A DNA stretch of 64,000 bases from Leptolyngbya sp. BC1307 (GCF_002286735.1 NZ_NRTA01000009.1:1-64000); one strand, 5' to 3'. Shown: positions 17,700-27,969, numbered from the stretch's first letter. Notes: generated by a model from the letters alone, not told the origin. A program made the numbers and translations.

Positions 17700-18098
17700 A
17701 TGACGATAGCTGCACCTGTAGAGGCAAAGGCGCTGGCCGCGCTGGATGACAAGCTTTCTAAACGCTACATTGCGCTAGATCCGAACGGCTACTTTTTAAT
17801 CTATCTAGACCGTGAAGCTGGGCTAATCTGTGCCAAGCACTTCACTAACACCATCAATGAAAAAGGGCTGGCATGCGATCCGGCGACTGGCAAACCGCTC
17901 TCAGTGAGGGGAAAGACCGTTCGTGCGGAGACCCGGCTTTTTACCGGACGCACGGCAAAAGAGCTGTGCATCAAAATATTTGAGGACAAAGACAATCCTT
18001 GCCCAATCACGTACCTGGATCATGCCGCCTACTTAGGGCGTGAGTTTGTCCGAGCGGAGATGGCGCTGATTGCTGGGACAGAGTATGTGCAGGATTGA
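17700..18098 (+). CDS. DUF4346 family protein
   Basis: A 132-aa soluble protein conserved in cyanobacteria. LDDKLSKRYIALDPNGYFLIYLDRE and the later TGRTAKELCIKIFE and YLGREFVRAEMAL blocks match my memory of DUF4346. The function is unknown. An AGGAG motif lies just before the ATG. It converges with the GAPDH gene, whose stop is only about 10 nt away. Confidence 0.7.
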   Translation: MTIAAPVEAKALAALDDKLSKRYIALDPNGYFLIYLDREAGLICAKHFTNTINEKGLACDPATGKPLSVRGKTVRAETRLFTGRTAKELCIKIFEDKDNPCPITYLDHAAYLGREFVRAEMALIAGTEYVQD

Positions 18099-18107
18099 CT
18101 GTACGGC

Positions 18108-19166
18108 CTATACTGCCGCTAGCTCCGGGACGGCCTCGCTGGAAAGCAGCCCTTCAGCCCCGGCCATGTACAGCATCAGATCCATGACGCGGTTGGAGTA
18201 GCCCCATTCGTTGTCATACCAGGCGAGCACTTTGAAGAAGTGAGCATTGAGTTCCATTCCGGCTTGGGCATCAAAAATGCTGGAGCGGGGGTCACCGGTA
18301 AAGTCTGAAGAAACCAGCGGCTGGTCGGTGTAGCCTAAAACGCCGCGCAGCTCGTTTTCAGAGGCCGCCCGCATGCGATCGCAGATCTCGGCGTAGGAAG
18401 TGGCTTTCTCGGTGCGGAAGGTTAGATCAACCACCGAAACATCGGGTGTAGGAACGCGGATGGCCATGCCGGTGAGCTTTCCAGCGAGTTCTGGTAGTAC
18501 TAGAGTGACGGCTTTGGCTGCGCCGGTAGAGGCCGGAATCAGATTTTGGCCAGCGCCTCTGCCGCTGCGTAAGTCTTTACTATTAGGCCCATCGACGGTG
18601 GGCTGGGTGGCTGTGGCGGCGTGAACGGTGGTCATCAGTCCTTCGGTCAGGCCAAAGCTGTCGTTGATGACCTTGGCGATCGGGGCCAGGCAGTTAGTGG
18701 TGCAGCTAGCGTTTGAGACTATATAGTCGCTGGTCGGATCGAAGGTTTTGTGGTTGACACCGACTAAGAAAGTGCTGACTGTCTCAGGGCTCTTGGTGGG
18801 CGCAGAAAGCACCACTCGCTTAGCGCCTGCCTCCAAATGAAACTGAGCGGCGTCATAAGTTGTAAAGCGCCCGGTAGATTCGACAACGTAGTCAGCGCCT
18901 AGCTCGCCCCAGGGCAGCTCTGCCGGGTTGCGAATAGAGGTGCAGGGAATGAGGTGACCATTGACGATGATGCCGCTGTCACTAGCTTCTACGCTGCCAG
19001 AGAAGGTGCCATGGGTAGAGTCGTACTTGAGCAGGTAAGCTAGCGTTTCGGGCGGTACCAAGTCGTTAATGCCGACGAACTCGATATTGCTATTGTTAAT
19101 TGCCGCGCGAAAGACCAGACGACCAATGCGACCAAATCCATTGATACCAACTTTTAAAGCAGCCAT
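18108..19166 (-). CDS. gap: Glyceraldehyde-3-phosphate dehydrogenase (NAD-type)
   Basis: GAPDH interconverts glyceraldehyde-3-phosphate and 1,3-bisphosphoglycerate. The 352-aa protein has the NAD-binding [15 protein letters not shown], the catalytic SNASCTTNC (Cys155), catalytic His182 in TVHAATATQ, and the C-terminal [12 protein letters not shown]. Asp35 in GINDL favours NAD over NADP. The sequence after it differs from the photosynthetic Gap2 type, so this is a Gap1/Gap3-like glycolytic enzyme. The C-terminus ([18 protein letters not shown]) is slightly extended. It is a single gene with its own ~200-bp upstream region. Confidence 0.95.
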   Translation of the reverse strand: MAALKVGINGFGRIGRLVFRAAINNSNIEFVGINDLVPPETLAYLLKYDSTHGTFSGSVEASDSGIIVNGHLIPCTSIRNPAELPWGELGADYVVESTGRFTTYDAAQFHLEAGAKRVVLSAPTKSPETVSTFLVGVNHKTFDPTSDYIVSNASCTTNCLAPIAKVINDSFGLTEGLMTTVHAATATQPTVDGPNSKDLRSGRGAGQNLIPASTGAAKAVTLVLPELAGKLTGMAIRVPTPDVSVVDLTFRTEKATSYAEICDRMRAASENELRGVLGYTDQPLVSSDFTGDPRSSIFDAQAGMELNAHFFKVLAWYDNEWGYSNRVMDLMLYMAGAEGLLSSEAVPELAAV

Positions 19167-19377
19167 AAGCAGTTATTGGGGGTGAAGTGCGTGAAAGTGT
19201 ACCGCAGAATCGTTATCGGTTTTGCTTGTTCTCATTACTTATAAAGACAAAAGCCGAAAAACTAAAGATCTACACTTTTCTTTCAGAGTTGCGATACAAA
19301 CTGCTTAAGAAATGTAACCAAATGTATCTGAATATGACGACAAGTTACTGATTCAGAACACTTTTCGATTATTTCGA

Positions 19378-21582
19378 TTATGCAGATCGATTCTGAACCG
19401 CGCTAATGAAGGCGATGCTGCGGCTCCAGGTAACGGTTTGATTTTTGAGCTGTTGGTGAAACTGCGATCGCACCTCCTCAACATCCGCAGCAGACATACC
19501 GGCAGCTGTCAGGCGATCGCCATACTTTCCCTTCAGCCATCGCGCTAACAGATCTGAGGTGATCATTACCTGTGTCTGAAAAATCACAACTTCAATATCG
19601 CAGACAAATCCTGCTATCTCAAAATCGCGCTGCAAATCGGGTACATCCCAGTTCACCATTGCATCTTCAGGATTGTTGTACAGGTGCGCTTCGGCCTCGC
19701 TAAGCTGTTGGTAAAGATCAGGCGCTATTTTCGTTGAGTTGAGTAAACGGGACAGTCGCTGGCCACGGGCGGGGATGGATTCGGCGATCGCAATCTTCCC
19801 ATCTTCACCCAGAAGCTGACCTATCTGTTGAATCGCTGCAAGCTTGTTGTCTACTGACATCAGCGCATTACGGCCAACAATGCCATCGAAAACAACAGGT
19901 GTATCTTCTGTCGTCCGCTGTAGCCCTGACCAGTTTGATTTCCTCACCTTTACGACGTTAGGCCGGGAGAGTTCATGCAGCAGAGCCGATTGTTCTATCA
20001 AGGCGCTGTAGTCTTTTTCGCTGTGGGTGCAGGCGGTTACCCCGCCTTCGGGAACGCGGCGGATAGCTTCCCAGGTGAGCAATCCAGTGCTGGCGTTGAG
20101 ATCAAGCAGTCTGTGATGACGTTGAGGGGTGAAAATGGTGAAGAGGCGATCGCGCACTTCTCCAAGCTGTTCTCCTAAGACGCCGGTTGCCCGCTGCAGC
20201 CACCGATCCTGCGGTTGGTCAGTCGGGCCATAAGTCAGGGTTTCTGAGCCAGGCTCTACCAAAGCCGCGAGCTGAGCCTCCCGACGCCGAGCCACCTGTG
20301 ACTGAATGCCCGCTTCGTAACCCTGGTCAGACGGCTGATAGAATATCTGGCCCTGTAGGCTGCCCGGCAGATACTGCTGCGCCACCCAGTGATCGCGATA
20401 AGCGTGAGGATATAGATATCCGGCCCCGTGACCAAACCCTTTCTTATCCCGAGTCGCATCGCGCATGGCGTTTGGCACCTCGCCCTCGCGCTCCTGTTCT
20501 ACCGCCGCCAGCGCATCAAAGAAGGCCATTGCACTGTTTGACTTAGGGGCAGTCGCTAAATACAAAGTCGCCTGCGCTAATGGATAGCGTCCCTCCGGCA
20601 TCCCGACCCGGTCAAAAGCTGCCGCGCAGCCGGTGACGACGACCACCGCATTCGGATCGGCCATGCCCACATCTTCGCCAGCCAAAATCACCAGCCGCCG
20701 AAAAATGTAGCGCGGGTCTTCACCGGCATATACCATCCGAGCGAGCCAGTAGAGCGCCGCATCGGGGTCGGAGCCTCGAATGCTTTTGATAAAGGCGCTG
20801 ATAGTGTCAAAGTGGGCATCGCCTTCTTTGTCGTAGAGAACGGCCCGCTGCTGAATGGAATCTTCGGCAACTGGGAGGGTAATGTGAATGCACCCCTGAT
20901 CGCTTGGCGTCGTCTCTACCGCTAGCTCCAGAGCATTGAGCAGCGTGCGGGCATCGCCGTTGGCAATATTGACGAGATGGCCTTGGGCATCGGGGTCGAT
21001 CTGCACATTTCTATCGCCATAGCCGCGTGCTCGGTCGGTCAGTACTTGCTGAAGAATCGCTTCGAGATCGCTGGCGGCGAGGGGCTTGAGCTGAAAGATG
21101 CGGGAGCGGCTGACCAGCGCCTTGTTGACTTCAAAGAAAGGATTCTCGGTGGTCGCGCCGATCAAAATTACCGTGCCATTTTCTACCCAGGGCAGCAGCG
21201 CGTCTTGCTGCGCTTTGTTAAACCGATGCACCTCATCGACAAATAAAATAGTGCGCTGGCCGTATTGTCCCCGGTGGGTTTGGGCGAGGGCGATCGCCTC
21301 CCGAATATCCCTAACGCCCCCCAATACCGCGTTGATTGCGACAAACTGAGCCTGCGTGGTGTTCGCAATTACTCGGGCGAGCGTGGTTTTACCCGTACCC
21401 GGTGGGCCGTAGAAAATCAGTGAGGAGAGCTGGTCGGCCTGAATAGCGCGGCGCAGCAGCCGACCGGGGCCGATGATAGCGTCTTGACCGATAAATTCAT
21501 CGAGCGATCGCGGTCGCATCCTGGCCGCTAACGGTGCTTCTGCTTCAATCAACCGCTGCTGCTGCTGTTCAAAAAGATCCAT
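19378..21582 (-). CDS. RarA/MgsA-like AAA ATPase fused to a methyltransferase-like domain
   Basis: A 734-aa two-part protein. Residues ~1-430 are a RarA/MgsA-type AAA+ ATPase acting in replication-fork maintenance: Walker A YGPPGTGKTT (58-67), Walker B ILFVDEVHRF, and the C-terminal helical part with GYLYPHAYRDHW. Residues ~480-734 look like a SAM-dependent methyltransferase Rossmann domain (LLDLNASTGLLTWEAIRR). Typical RarA is about 430-450 aa, so the extra domain is real length. I recall this fusion from other cyanobacteria. Whether the second domain methylates anything is unknown. Confidence 0.88.
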   Translation of the reverse strand: MDLFEQQQQRLIEAEAPLAARMRPRSLDEFIGQDAIIGPGRLLRRAIQADQLSSLIFYGPPGTGKTTLARVIANTTQAQFVAINAVLGGVRDIREAIALAQTHRGQYGQRTILFVDEVHRFNKAQQDALLPWVENGTVILIGATTENPFFEVNKALVSRSRIFQLKPLAASDLEAILQQVLTDRARGYGDRNVQIDPDAQGHLVNIANGDARTLLNALELAVETTPSDQGCIHITLPVAEDSIQQRAVLYDKEGDAHFDTISAFIKSIRGSDPDAALYWLARMVYAGEDPRYIFRRLVILAGEDVGMADPNAVVVVTGCAAAFDRVGMPEGRYPLAQATLYLATAPKSNSAMAFFDALAAVEQEREGEVPNAMRDATRDKKGFGHGAGYLYPHAYRDHWVAQQYLPGSLQGQIFYQPSDQGYEAGIQSQVARRREAQLAALVEPGSETLTYGPTDQPQDRWLQRATGVLGEQLGEVRDRLFTIFTPQRHHRLLDLNASTGLLTWEAIRRVPEGGVTACTHSEKDYSALIEQSALLHELSRPNVVKVRKSNWSGLQRTTEDTPVVFDGIVGRNALMSVDNKLAAIQQIGQLLGEDGKIAIAESIPARGQRLSRLLNSTKIAPDLYQQLSEAEAHLYNNPEDAMVNWDVPDLQRDFEIAGFVCDIEVVIFQTQVMITSDLLARWLKGKYGDRLTAAGMSAADVEEVRSQFHQQLKNQTVTWSRSIAFISAVQNRSA

Positions 21583-21673
21583 TCGGGCACATTAGGATGA
21601 CTGCCTGATAGTGTGGCTGAGCGAGCTGTCTCCACCGAAGTCTAACAAGAGATGCCAGTAGAGGTTAAAACCA

Positions 21674-24241
21674 TTGATGACGAACAGTTGTTTGACCGAT
21701 GCCCCGCCTGAAGAGACCGAACCCGTTTTAGATCCGATGGCCTTTTATAATGCGCTGTGGCACGACCCTACCTACGGCATATATGTTGTGGAGGTTTTAG
21801 AAGATGGCGCGGACTTTCGTTTTTTAGCGTTTAATGCGGCCACTGTCGCTGCTAGCCCGGTGCCCGTCGAGCAGATTCGGGGTAAGCGATTGAGCGAGGC
21901 GTTTCCGCCTGAGGTCGCTGAGGTATATCAGCGGTACTACGCCTGCTGCGTACAGGCTGGCCAGAGGATGGCCTTTGAAGAGAAGCTGCCTGCTGAGACA
22001 GGAGACACCTGGTGGAACCTCAGTATCCATCCCATAAAAAACTCGGTTGGTGAAATCTACCAATTGCTGATCTTGTCTACCGATATTACCGCTAAAAAAC
22101 AGGCCGAAGTCGCTTCAGAAGAGTCTCGCCAGTTGCTACAGCAGGTGATTGACACAATGCCTTCTGCTATTTTTTGGAAAGATAGAAAAAGTCACTATCT
22201 GGGCTGTAACAGAGCATTTGCAGGCTTTGCTGGATTAGAAGCTGTGGCGGATATTATCGGCAAAAGTGACCGTGAGTTGGTGTGGAAGCAGCACGCAGAC
22301 TGGTTCCATGACTGGGACCAGAAAGTTATGGTCGATGATCGCTCAGAACTAGATATCGTGGAGCCGATGCTTCAGTTTGGAGGGCGGCAAGCCTGGTTGA
22401 AAACCAGCAAAATACCGCTACACAACAATGACGGCCAGGTCATCGGTATATTGGGAGTCATCGAAGATATCACTGAGCAAAAAGAGCTAGAAGATAAACA
22501 GTCCAGGCTGCTAGCGATTTTAGAGGCAACGCCTGATATTGTCGGTATGGCCGATACCACAGGCTATGGTCACTATCTTAACCGCGCTGGCCAGCTCATT
22601 TTTAATATTCCAGCCGACCAAGTCAGTCAGGCTCATATCAGCGATATCACCCCTCCTGAGACCACCGACATTATGCTCAACGAGGCATTCCCTATTGCTG
22701 CGAAGCGGGGCAGTTGGCGCGGTGAAACCTTCATTCGCGATCGCTATGGACGAGAGATTCCGGTCTCGCAGGCGATTATTTGTCACAAGGCAGCAGATGG
22801 CACTGTGGAATATTATTCTTCGATCATGCGCGACATTAGCGATCGCAAAGCTGCCGAAGCCATCTTCCAGGAAACCGCCGAACGTCAGGCCGTCCTTAAC
22901 CAAGTCACCACCAAGATCCGTAATTCTCTCGATTTAGATACTGTCATCTCCACGACTCTCACAGCTGTACACCAATGCCTAAAGCTGCACTACTGCGGTT
23001 TTGCCTGGTTAGATACCACAACAGCCGTTCCTAGCTGGCGAATGGTGCAAGCGGTTGATGATATGGGGCGCGACGGCATGGGAAATCATCCCGATGATTA
23101 CTTAGGAATTGACACCAATCAGTTGGTAAATCAGGTGATCAGCCGGACAGATGATGCTCATATCTGTGAAAATGCAGACTACAAAGCGACCTTGCACCGG
23201 CTGGGCATCCGCTCAGAAATTTTAGTGCCAATCCGCACTGATACTGACGAAACCGGGGTGATTATCTGCCATTACGTTGATCGCCCGCATGTTTGGAGCG
23301 CTGGTGAGGTGGAATTATTGCAGGCAGTGGGCGATCAGTTGGCGATCGCCATCAACCAGGCCACCCTCTATACCCAAAGCTGCAAACAGGCTCAGGCGCT
23401 CTCAGCAGCTTTGGCGCAGCTCCAGCAGTCCCAAGCCCAAATTATCCAGGCCGAAAAAATGTCCAGCCTGGGACAAATGGTGGCCGGAGTCGCCCACGAA
23501 ATCAACAATCCGGTGGGCTTTATTCACGGCAACCTGCAGCCCGCTCAAGACTACACTCAAGATCTGCTGGGTCTGATTGAGCTATATCGCCAAGCCTATC
23601 CCATGCCGACTAAGGACATTGCCGCACGGCTAAAAGCCATCGATCTAGATTTTGTCCGAGAAGATTTACCCAAACTGCTCAACTCTATGACCATCGGCAC
23701 CGAGCGCATTCGAGAAATTGTGCTCTCGCTGCGCAACTTTTCTCGGCTCGACGAATCTGCAGTCAAAACGGTCGATCTGCACGATGGCATTAACAGCACG
23801 CTAGTGATTTTGAGCCATCGTCTCAGAGCCAACGACCGCGACGAAAGCATTGCAGTCGTGAAGCAATACGGCCTGCTGCCTCAGATAGACTGCTATCCCG
23901 GTCAGCTCAACCAGGTGCTGATGAACATTTTGGTCAATGCGATTGATGCGCTAGCCGAAGCTGAGCAGCCGCAGATTACGATTGCCACCAAACTGAAAAA
24001 AGACCGGGCGATTATCTGCATTGCTGACAATGGCCCCGGCATTCCCATTGAGATTCAACCTAGAATTCTCGATCCGTTTTTCACAACCAAATCCGTCGGC
24101 AAAGGCACTGGCATGGGCATGTCAATCAGCTATCAAATCATCACCGAAAAGCATCGTGGTGAGCTGAAATTCATCTCCAAAGTCGGTCAGGGCACAGCAT
24201 TTTTCATCAGTATCCCGATTTGGCAGCGTGAGGCCACCTGA
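21674..24241 (+). CDS. Multi-PAS/GAF soluble sensor histidine kinase
   Basis: An 855-aa cytosolic sensor kinase without transmembrane helices. Three PAS repeats lie at about 20-140, 145-270 and 275-395 (linkers end in DITAKKQ, DITEQKE and DISDRKA). They are followed by a GAF domain (~410-560), a coiled segment, and the kinase core: H-box GVAHEINNPVGFIHGN, N-box LVNAIDAL, G1 DNGPGIP and G2 GKGTGMGMSI. The HEINNP type is common among cyanobacterial orphan kinases. No response regulator is adjacent. The start is an ATG at 21674; a second ATG follows immediately. Confidence 0.92.
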   Translation: MMTNSCLTDAPPEETEPVLDPMAFYNALWHDPTYGIYVVEVLEDGADFRFLAFNAATVAASPVPVEQIRGKRLSEAFPPEVAEVYQRYYACCVQAGQRMAFEEKLPAETGDTWWNLSIHPIKNSVGEIYQLLILSTDITAKKQAEVASEESRQLLQQVIDTMPSAIFWKDRKSHYLGCNRAFAGFAGLEAVADIIGKSDRELVWKQHADWFHDWDQKVMVDDRSELDIVEPMLQFGGRQAWLKTSKIPLHNNDGQVIGILGVIEDITEQKELEDKQSRLLAILEATPDIVGMADTTGYGHYLNRAGQLIFNIPADQVSQAHISDITPPETTDIMLNEAFPIAAKRGSWRGETFIRDRYGREIPVSQAIICHKAADGTVEYYSSIMRDISDRKAAEAIFQETAERQAVLNQVTTKIRNSLDLDTVISTTLTAVHQCLKLHYCGFAWLDTTTAVPSWRMVQAVDDMGRDGMGNHPDDYLGIDTNQLVNQVISRTDDAHICENADYKATLHRLGIRSEILVPIRTDTDETGVIICHYVDRPHVWSAGEVELLQAVGDQLAIAINQATLYTQSCKQAQALSAALAQLQQSQAQIIQAEKMSSLGQMVAGVAHEINNPVGFIHGNLQPAQDYTQDLLGLIELYRQAYPMPTKDIAARLKAIDLDFVREDLPKLLNSMTIGTERIREIVLSLRNFSRLDESAVKTVDLHDGINSTLVILSHRLRANDRDESIAVVKQYGLLPQIDCYPGQLNQVLMNILVNAIDALAEAEQPQITIATKLKKDRAIICIADNGPGIPIEIQPRILDPFFTTKSVGKGTGMGMSISYQIITEKHRGELKFISKVGQGTAFFISIPIWQREAT

Positions 24242-24281
24242 AGGAAGAGTTGCCGTGATAGCTATCCTTTGCTGCCTCGAC

Positions 24282-24905
24282 CTACTGGCCCTGCGGTGTG
24301 GCCCGCCGTGACTCTAGCCACCAGGTAATCGCCACCCAACCGATCACAACGATCAGCGCGACGCCGGTAAATTCTGCTGCCCACCTAACCAGCACGTCTA
24401 AGGGAAACAGTCGCCCTAGAAAGTAGGTGAGGCTGACCATGACCGATGCCCAGGTAGCCGCGCCGATCGCGTTGCAGAGTAAAAACTTAGGGTAAGGCAT
24501 GCGGGTGATGCCAGCTAAAGGCCCAGCAAAGACTCGCAGCAGCGCTACAAATCTACCGAGTAAGACGGCTTTGTCTGCGTTTTGGCTGAAGCGATCGCGC
24601 AATCCCACCAGCTTGTCTTCTGAGATTCTGAGCAGCTTGCCAATGCGAACCAACAGCGGCCAGCCGCCGTAATAGCCCAGCAAGTAGCCGCCACTATCGC
24701 CAATGATCGCCCCAACTGTAGCGGCTGCTAATACGTACCACACGTTTAATTCATCGCTGCCTGCCAAAAAACCACCCACCAGGGTGACCGTCTCTCCGGG
24801 AATGGGAATACCCATGTTTTCTAGCAGGATGCCGCAAAATATAGCCCAATACCCATATTCGCGAGCGATCGCTTGCATCGTCTCCAGAGATATCAATTCA
24901 TCCAT
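24282..24905 (-). CDS. DedA-family membrane protein
   Basis: A 207-aa polytopic membrane protein of the DedA/VTT family, whose members are linked to undecaprenyl-phosphate and phospholipid flipping. Family marks are ENMGIPIPGETVTLVGGFLAG, the GDSGGYLLGYYGG motif and the FVALLRVFAGPLAGITRMP block with its conserved Arg residues. A re-entrant plus several TM helices are visible. The substrate is inferred from other members. It converges with the sensor kinase gene. Confidence 0.9.
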   Translation of the reverse strand: MDELISLETMQAIAREYGYWAIFCGILLENMGIPIPGETVTLVGGFLAGSDELNVWYVLAAATVGAIIGDSGGYLLGYYGGWPLLVRIGKLLRISEDKLVGLRDRFSQNADKAVLLGRFVALLRVFAGPLAGITRMPYPKFLLCNAIGAATWASVMVSLTYFLGRLFPLDVLVRWAAEFTGVALIVVIGWVAITWWLESRRATPQGQ

Positions 24906-25145
24906 GCAAAATGCTCTGCGCCCAAACGCGGTTGGCTTTTTATACTATAGCTTTGCTCACAGGGGCCCTGACATGAAGTGTCAATAAAGCCGTTATGCGG
25001 CAAGGCCATGTGAACTGCCATCTGCTAGATGATCTGGCGGATGGCTATACCTATCAATCTTGGCGCGTTGTTTCGTGAAGTGTCAATTCAGTATTTACGG
25101 ACAAACCCAATCTACAGATGAGCCGAGGACAGTGTCTGTAACGAT

Positions 25146-25715
25146 CTATTCTGTGGTGCCTGCCTTGGCAAAGCTAGCCATAGAGTTAGTGCCCAGCATT
25201 TCACTCGGAAAAGTAGGCAAATCTAAATGCAGGCTGCCCTGACGGCTACGTACAGCCAGGCGATAGCTGGTGCTTTGCAGCTCGGCGTGAAGCTGACGGT
25301 TTTCCTGTTGAATTTTGGCTACCCGGTCTTTAACAGCAGACATGCGCTCTGCAAACTTTTCTTTGTAGATCTTGGGCAGCTCTTGGACGACCTGCTCTAG
25401 CATGCGGGTGCGGTCTGTCAGCTCTTGAGTCGTTTGGCGTAGCTGGTAGGCTTCTTCGTCTCGCTCTTCAATTTGTGCCTGATAGAAAGTGACCTGCTCC
25501 TCCAGCTTTTGTAGCTGCTCGCGCAGCGATCTGACTGCCTGCTGATGTTGCTCAGAGACTTCGGGGGTCGGCATGAAGTCCTGATTGCCTTTGACCAGTC
25601 GAAAAAGTTCTTGAGAAAGCTGCTGTACGAGCTGGTCACGCATTGACAGCTCTTCTTTTAACCGGGCGATTTCTGACTGACTGCTCGAAACATTGCTGCT
25701 AACTAGCTGAGTCAC
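25146..25715 (-). CDS. Coiled-coil protein (Npun_F5560-like)
   Basis: A 189-aa, mostly helical, highly charged protein. Heptad-type coiled coil runs from about residue 15 to 155 (ARLKEELSMRDQLVQQLSQELFRLV and later repeats). The C-terminal 35 residues (GSLHLDLPTFPSEMLGTNSM) are a conserved-looking non-coiled tail. I recall similar cyanobacterial proteins named Npun_F5560 family; no function is known. It has no signal peptide or TM segment. The start is ATG at 25715. Confidence 0.7.
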   Translation of the reverse strand: MTQLVSSNVSSSQSEIARLKEELSMRDQLVQQLSQELFRLVKGNQDFMPTPEVSEQHQQAVRSLREQLQKLEEQVTFYQAQIEERDEEAYQLRQTTQELTDRTRMLEQVVQELPKIYKEKFAERMSAVKDRVAKIQQENRQLHAELQSTSYRLAVRSRQGSLHLDLPTFPSEMLGTNSMASFAKAGTTE

Positions 25716-25914
25716 TGGCGAACCTTCCTGTGTAATCGAATGGATTAACGGTCAAATGGTCTGGTAAGGATGCCTTGTCAAAACCTTAGCGCGGGGTAGA
25801 GCTACACCCTTTGACCAGTCGCTTCTGGATATATATCACTTCTAAAACGATAAAGAAAACCTGATGAAGACTGAGGTGGCTATGTAAAAAAAGAGACATT
25901 CGTTACTGTAAGCA

Positions 25915-25950
25915 TGAAAAAGCAGACACTTCCCGAGGGCCATGTCTGCT
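25915..25950 (-). terminator. Intrinsic terminator of rpsF
   Basis: Read on the minus strand, AGCAGACA...TGTCTGCT forms an 8-bp stem around an inner CCC/GGG pairing and is followed by a T run (TTTTT with the stem end). It lies 33 nt after the rpsF stop. Confidence 0.75.
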
Positions 25951-25983
25951 GCGTGCAGCCTGCTATCTTGTTGGTGCCTTGCC

Positions 25984-26331
25984 TTACGAACCGAGCGGTG
26001 CGGCTGTGGCGATCGCTTCTGGCTCATCGCTTTCTTCGGTCGGCTCTTCAAAGCGGATAGTGAGATAGCGAATCACGTCTTCGCTCAGGCGCATGGCTCG
26101 CTCCATGGGGGCGATCGCTGTTCCGGGAGCCTGGTAGTTCATCTGGATATAGATGCCTTCCCGATAGCGATTGATTTCGTAAGCGAGACGGCGTTTGCCC
26201 CGGTGCTGGGTTTCGAGCATTTCAGCGCCTTGCTCTTTGAGGAGATCCTGATAGCGGCTGATCGTCTGGTCAGCGGCTTCGTCACCGAGATCAGGCCGCA
26301 AAATGTACATGGTTTCGTAAAGTGTGTTCAT
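25984..26331 (-). CDS. rpsF: 30S ribosomal protein S6
   Basis: S6 is a small-subunit ribosomal protein that pairs with S18. The core [18 protein letters not shown], the [19 protein letters not shown] block and [19 protein letters not shown] are all canonical. The track ORF begins at 26361, but the ATG at 26331 gives the normal N-terminus; the earlier one adds [12 protein letters not shown]-terminal acidic/Ala tail ([17 protein letters not shown]) is normal for cyanobacteria. It diverges from the FAH-family gene and ends in a clear terminator. Confidence 0.95.
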   Translation of the reverse strand: MNTLYETMYILRPDLGDEAADQTISRYQDLLKEQGAEMLETQHRGKRRLAYEINRYREGIYIQMNYQAPGTAIAPMERAMRLSEDVIRYLTIRFEEPTEESDEPEAIATAAPLGS

Positions 26332-26526
26332 AGCCTTTAAAGTTGAGGTCCTTGTGGTCATGTGGCTTTTACCGCTGCCGCTCTGCGCCCGTTTGAGCCC
26401 CGTTATGAGCGTTATCTGGGCATCGAGCGTAGCGTGGGTAAAAGCAAGGGCTTACAATCATACCAAGAACCGCGCCTGCTTGTGCGGGCCAAAGAGCATG
26501 TCCACCTAAGGGATAACCCAAAACCT

Positions 26527-27348
26527 ATGTCGCAGCGCTATGTCCGAGTTCGATCATCATCAGGGCAGCTTCACTATGGGTTACTCCAGGCAGATCGCCG
26601 GGTACGGGTGCTGGATGCCCCGCCGTGGCGCAACGGACAGGCAACGGCTACCGAACTTGCGTTAGAAGAATACACGCTGCTAGCTCCCTGTGCGCCCTCC
26701 AAAGTGATTGCGGTCGGTCGTAACTATGCCCAACACGCCGCCGAGCTAGGCAACGACTTACCCCAGCAGCCGCTGCTGTTTATGAAGCCGCCGACGGCAG
26801 TGACTGCTGCTGACATGCCAATCTTTTACCCGCCTCAGTCTCAGCGGGTCGATTACGAAGGTGAGCTGGCAGTTGTGATTGGCGATCGCTGCAGTAACTG
26901 CGAAGTCGCCGAGGCCCGTAGCAAGATCTGGGGCTACACCATTGCCAACGACGTGACCGCTCGCGACCTGCAACGACAAGATGGGCAATGGACGCGGGCC
27001 AAAGGGTTTGACTCATTTTGTCCGCTCGGCCCCTGGATTGTCAGAGAAATTCCAGCGGGGGCTCACCTGAAAACGTTTGTTAATAGTGCAACTCAACCGG
27101 CTCAGTCGGGCTCTATTGCCGACATGATCTTCGCGCCAGACTATTTGGTGGCCTATATCAGTCAGGCCATTACGCTGTTGCCAGGAGATGTGGTGCTGAC
27201 CGGTACGCCTGAAGGGGTAGGGCCGGTTGAGCTGGGCGATCGCATCCGTATCGAAATTGAAGGCATCGGCTGCCTGGAGAACACAGTACATGCCAAAATC
27301 CTAAAAGCGCCAGTCTCAAAAGAGCTAGCGCTTCAGTCAGAGGTATAG
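26527..27348 (+). CDS. Fumarylacetoacetate-hydrolase-family protein
   Basis: A 273-aa metal-dependent hydrolase or isomerase of the FAH superfamily (relatives include acylpyruvases and oxaloacetate decarboxylases). Metal-site motifs are VDYEGELAVVIG (ExE) and IANDVTARDLQ (Asp), with KGFDSFCPLGPW and LTGTPEGVGP further on. The track ORF starts 55 residues earlier at 26362, but that extension is not family-like. The ATG at 26527 (MSQRYVRVRSSSGQ) is preferred. The substrate is uncertain. Confidence 0.9.
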   Translation: MSQRYVRVRSSSGQLHYGLLQADRRVRVLDAPPWRNGQATATELALEEYTLLAPCAPSKVIAVGRNYAQHAAELGNDLPQQPLLFMKPPTAVTAADMPIFYPPQSQRVDYEGELAVVIGDRCSNCEVAEARSKIWGYTIANDVTARDLQRQDGQWTRAKGFDSFCPLGPWIVREIPAGAHLKTFVNSATQPAQSGSIADMIFAPDYLVAYISQAITLLPGDVVLTGTPEGVGPVELGDRIRIEIEGIGCLENTVHAKILKAPVSKELALQSEV

Positions 27349-27370
27349 CGGGTGTGCTGCTAGCCGCTCA

Positions 27371-27856
27371 TTAGTAGGGCATCTGCATGTTGACCGCATC
27401 TGAAATTGTCGGAATCTCAGCGTAGCGACCTAATACTGATTGAGCAACGGAGTAAATGACGATCGCCATGCCGCCCAAAAATAGGACGTTCAAAAGGGTT
27501 TCACCCACCAGCCCGCGAGTTAGCTCCAGCACATCTAGAATCAAGCTGACGATAGAAATCATGAAGCTGACCAAAATTGCCTGAAGCACGTTGAAGCGAA
27601 TGAACCGGCTGATATTCGTATTTCTGATGACGAAGACGAACAGTGCAATGAAGATAAACAGGCCAAAAATGCTGTTTTCAAGCGCAATCAGGGGCTGTAA
27701 AGGAGCGAGTATCAGGGAGATGACTCTGAGGACAGCGGGTGCCTGCACCTGTAAGAATGTAAAAAAGTAGCTGCCCGCAGCGAGCGCAGAAGCTAGCGGC
27801 ATGACATATGACAGGGCTGCAAAAGCTCTATCTAGGGCGGTTGCAGATCCATTCAT
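27371..27856 (-). CDS. Tic20-family membrane protein
   Basis: A 161-aa membrane protein with four hydrophobic segments (about 15-32, 60-80, 90-110, 120-145). The family blocks FAALSYVMPLASALAAGSYFF and SRFIRFNVLQAILVSF match the cyanobacterial homologues of chloroplast import protein Tic20. The cyanobacterial role is not established. It converges with the FAH-family gene. Confidence 0.88.
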   Translation of the reverse strand: MNGSATALDRAFAALSYVMPLASALAAGSYFFTFLQVQAPAVLRVISLILAPLQPLIALENSIFGLFIFIALFVFVIRNTNISRFIRFNVLQAILVSFMISIVSLILDVLELTRGLVGETLLNVLFLGGMAIVIYSVAQSVLGRYAEIPTISDAVNMQMPY

Positions 27857-27969
27857 AGCAGACTCCTACAGTTCTCAGGGACAATTCTGGCTACCACAGC
27901 CTCGCTCTTAGCATAGCGTATCCATTCTACCTGTCGGTTCTATCTGTCGGTGATTTTTGGAGCGATCGC

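Noticed and set aside
24974-25087. Direct repeat TGAAGTGTCAAT (two copies) upstream of the dedA gene
   Set aside because: Only 12 bp and two copies ~100 bp apart; could be an operator pair, but chance cannot be excluded and nothing else supports it.
26362-26526. 55-residue N-terminal extension of the FAH-family protein
   Set aside because: Not similar to the family and lies in the divergent promoter region with rpsF.
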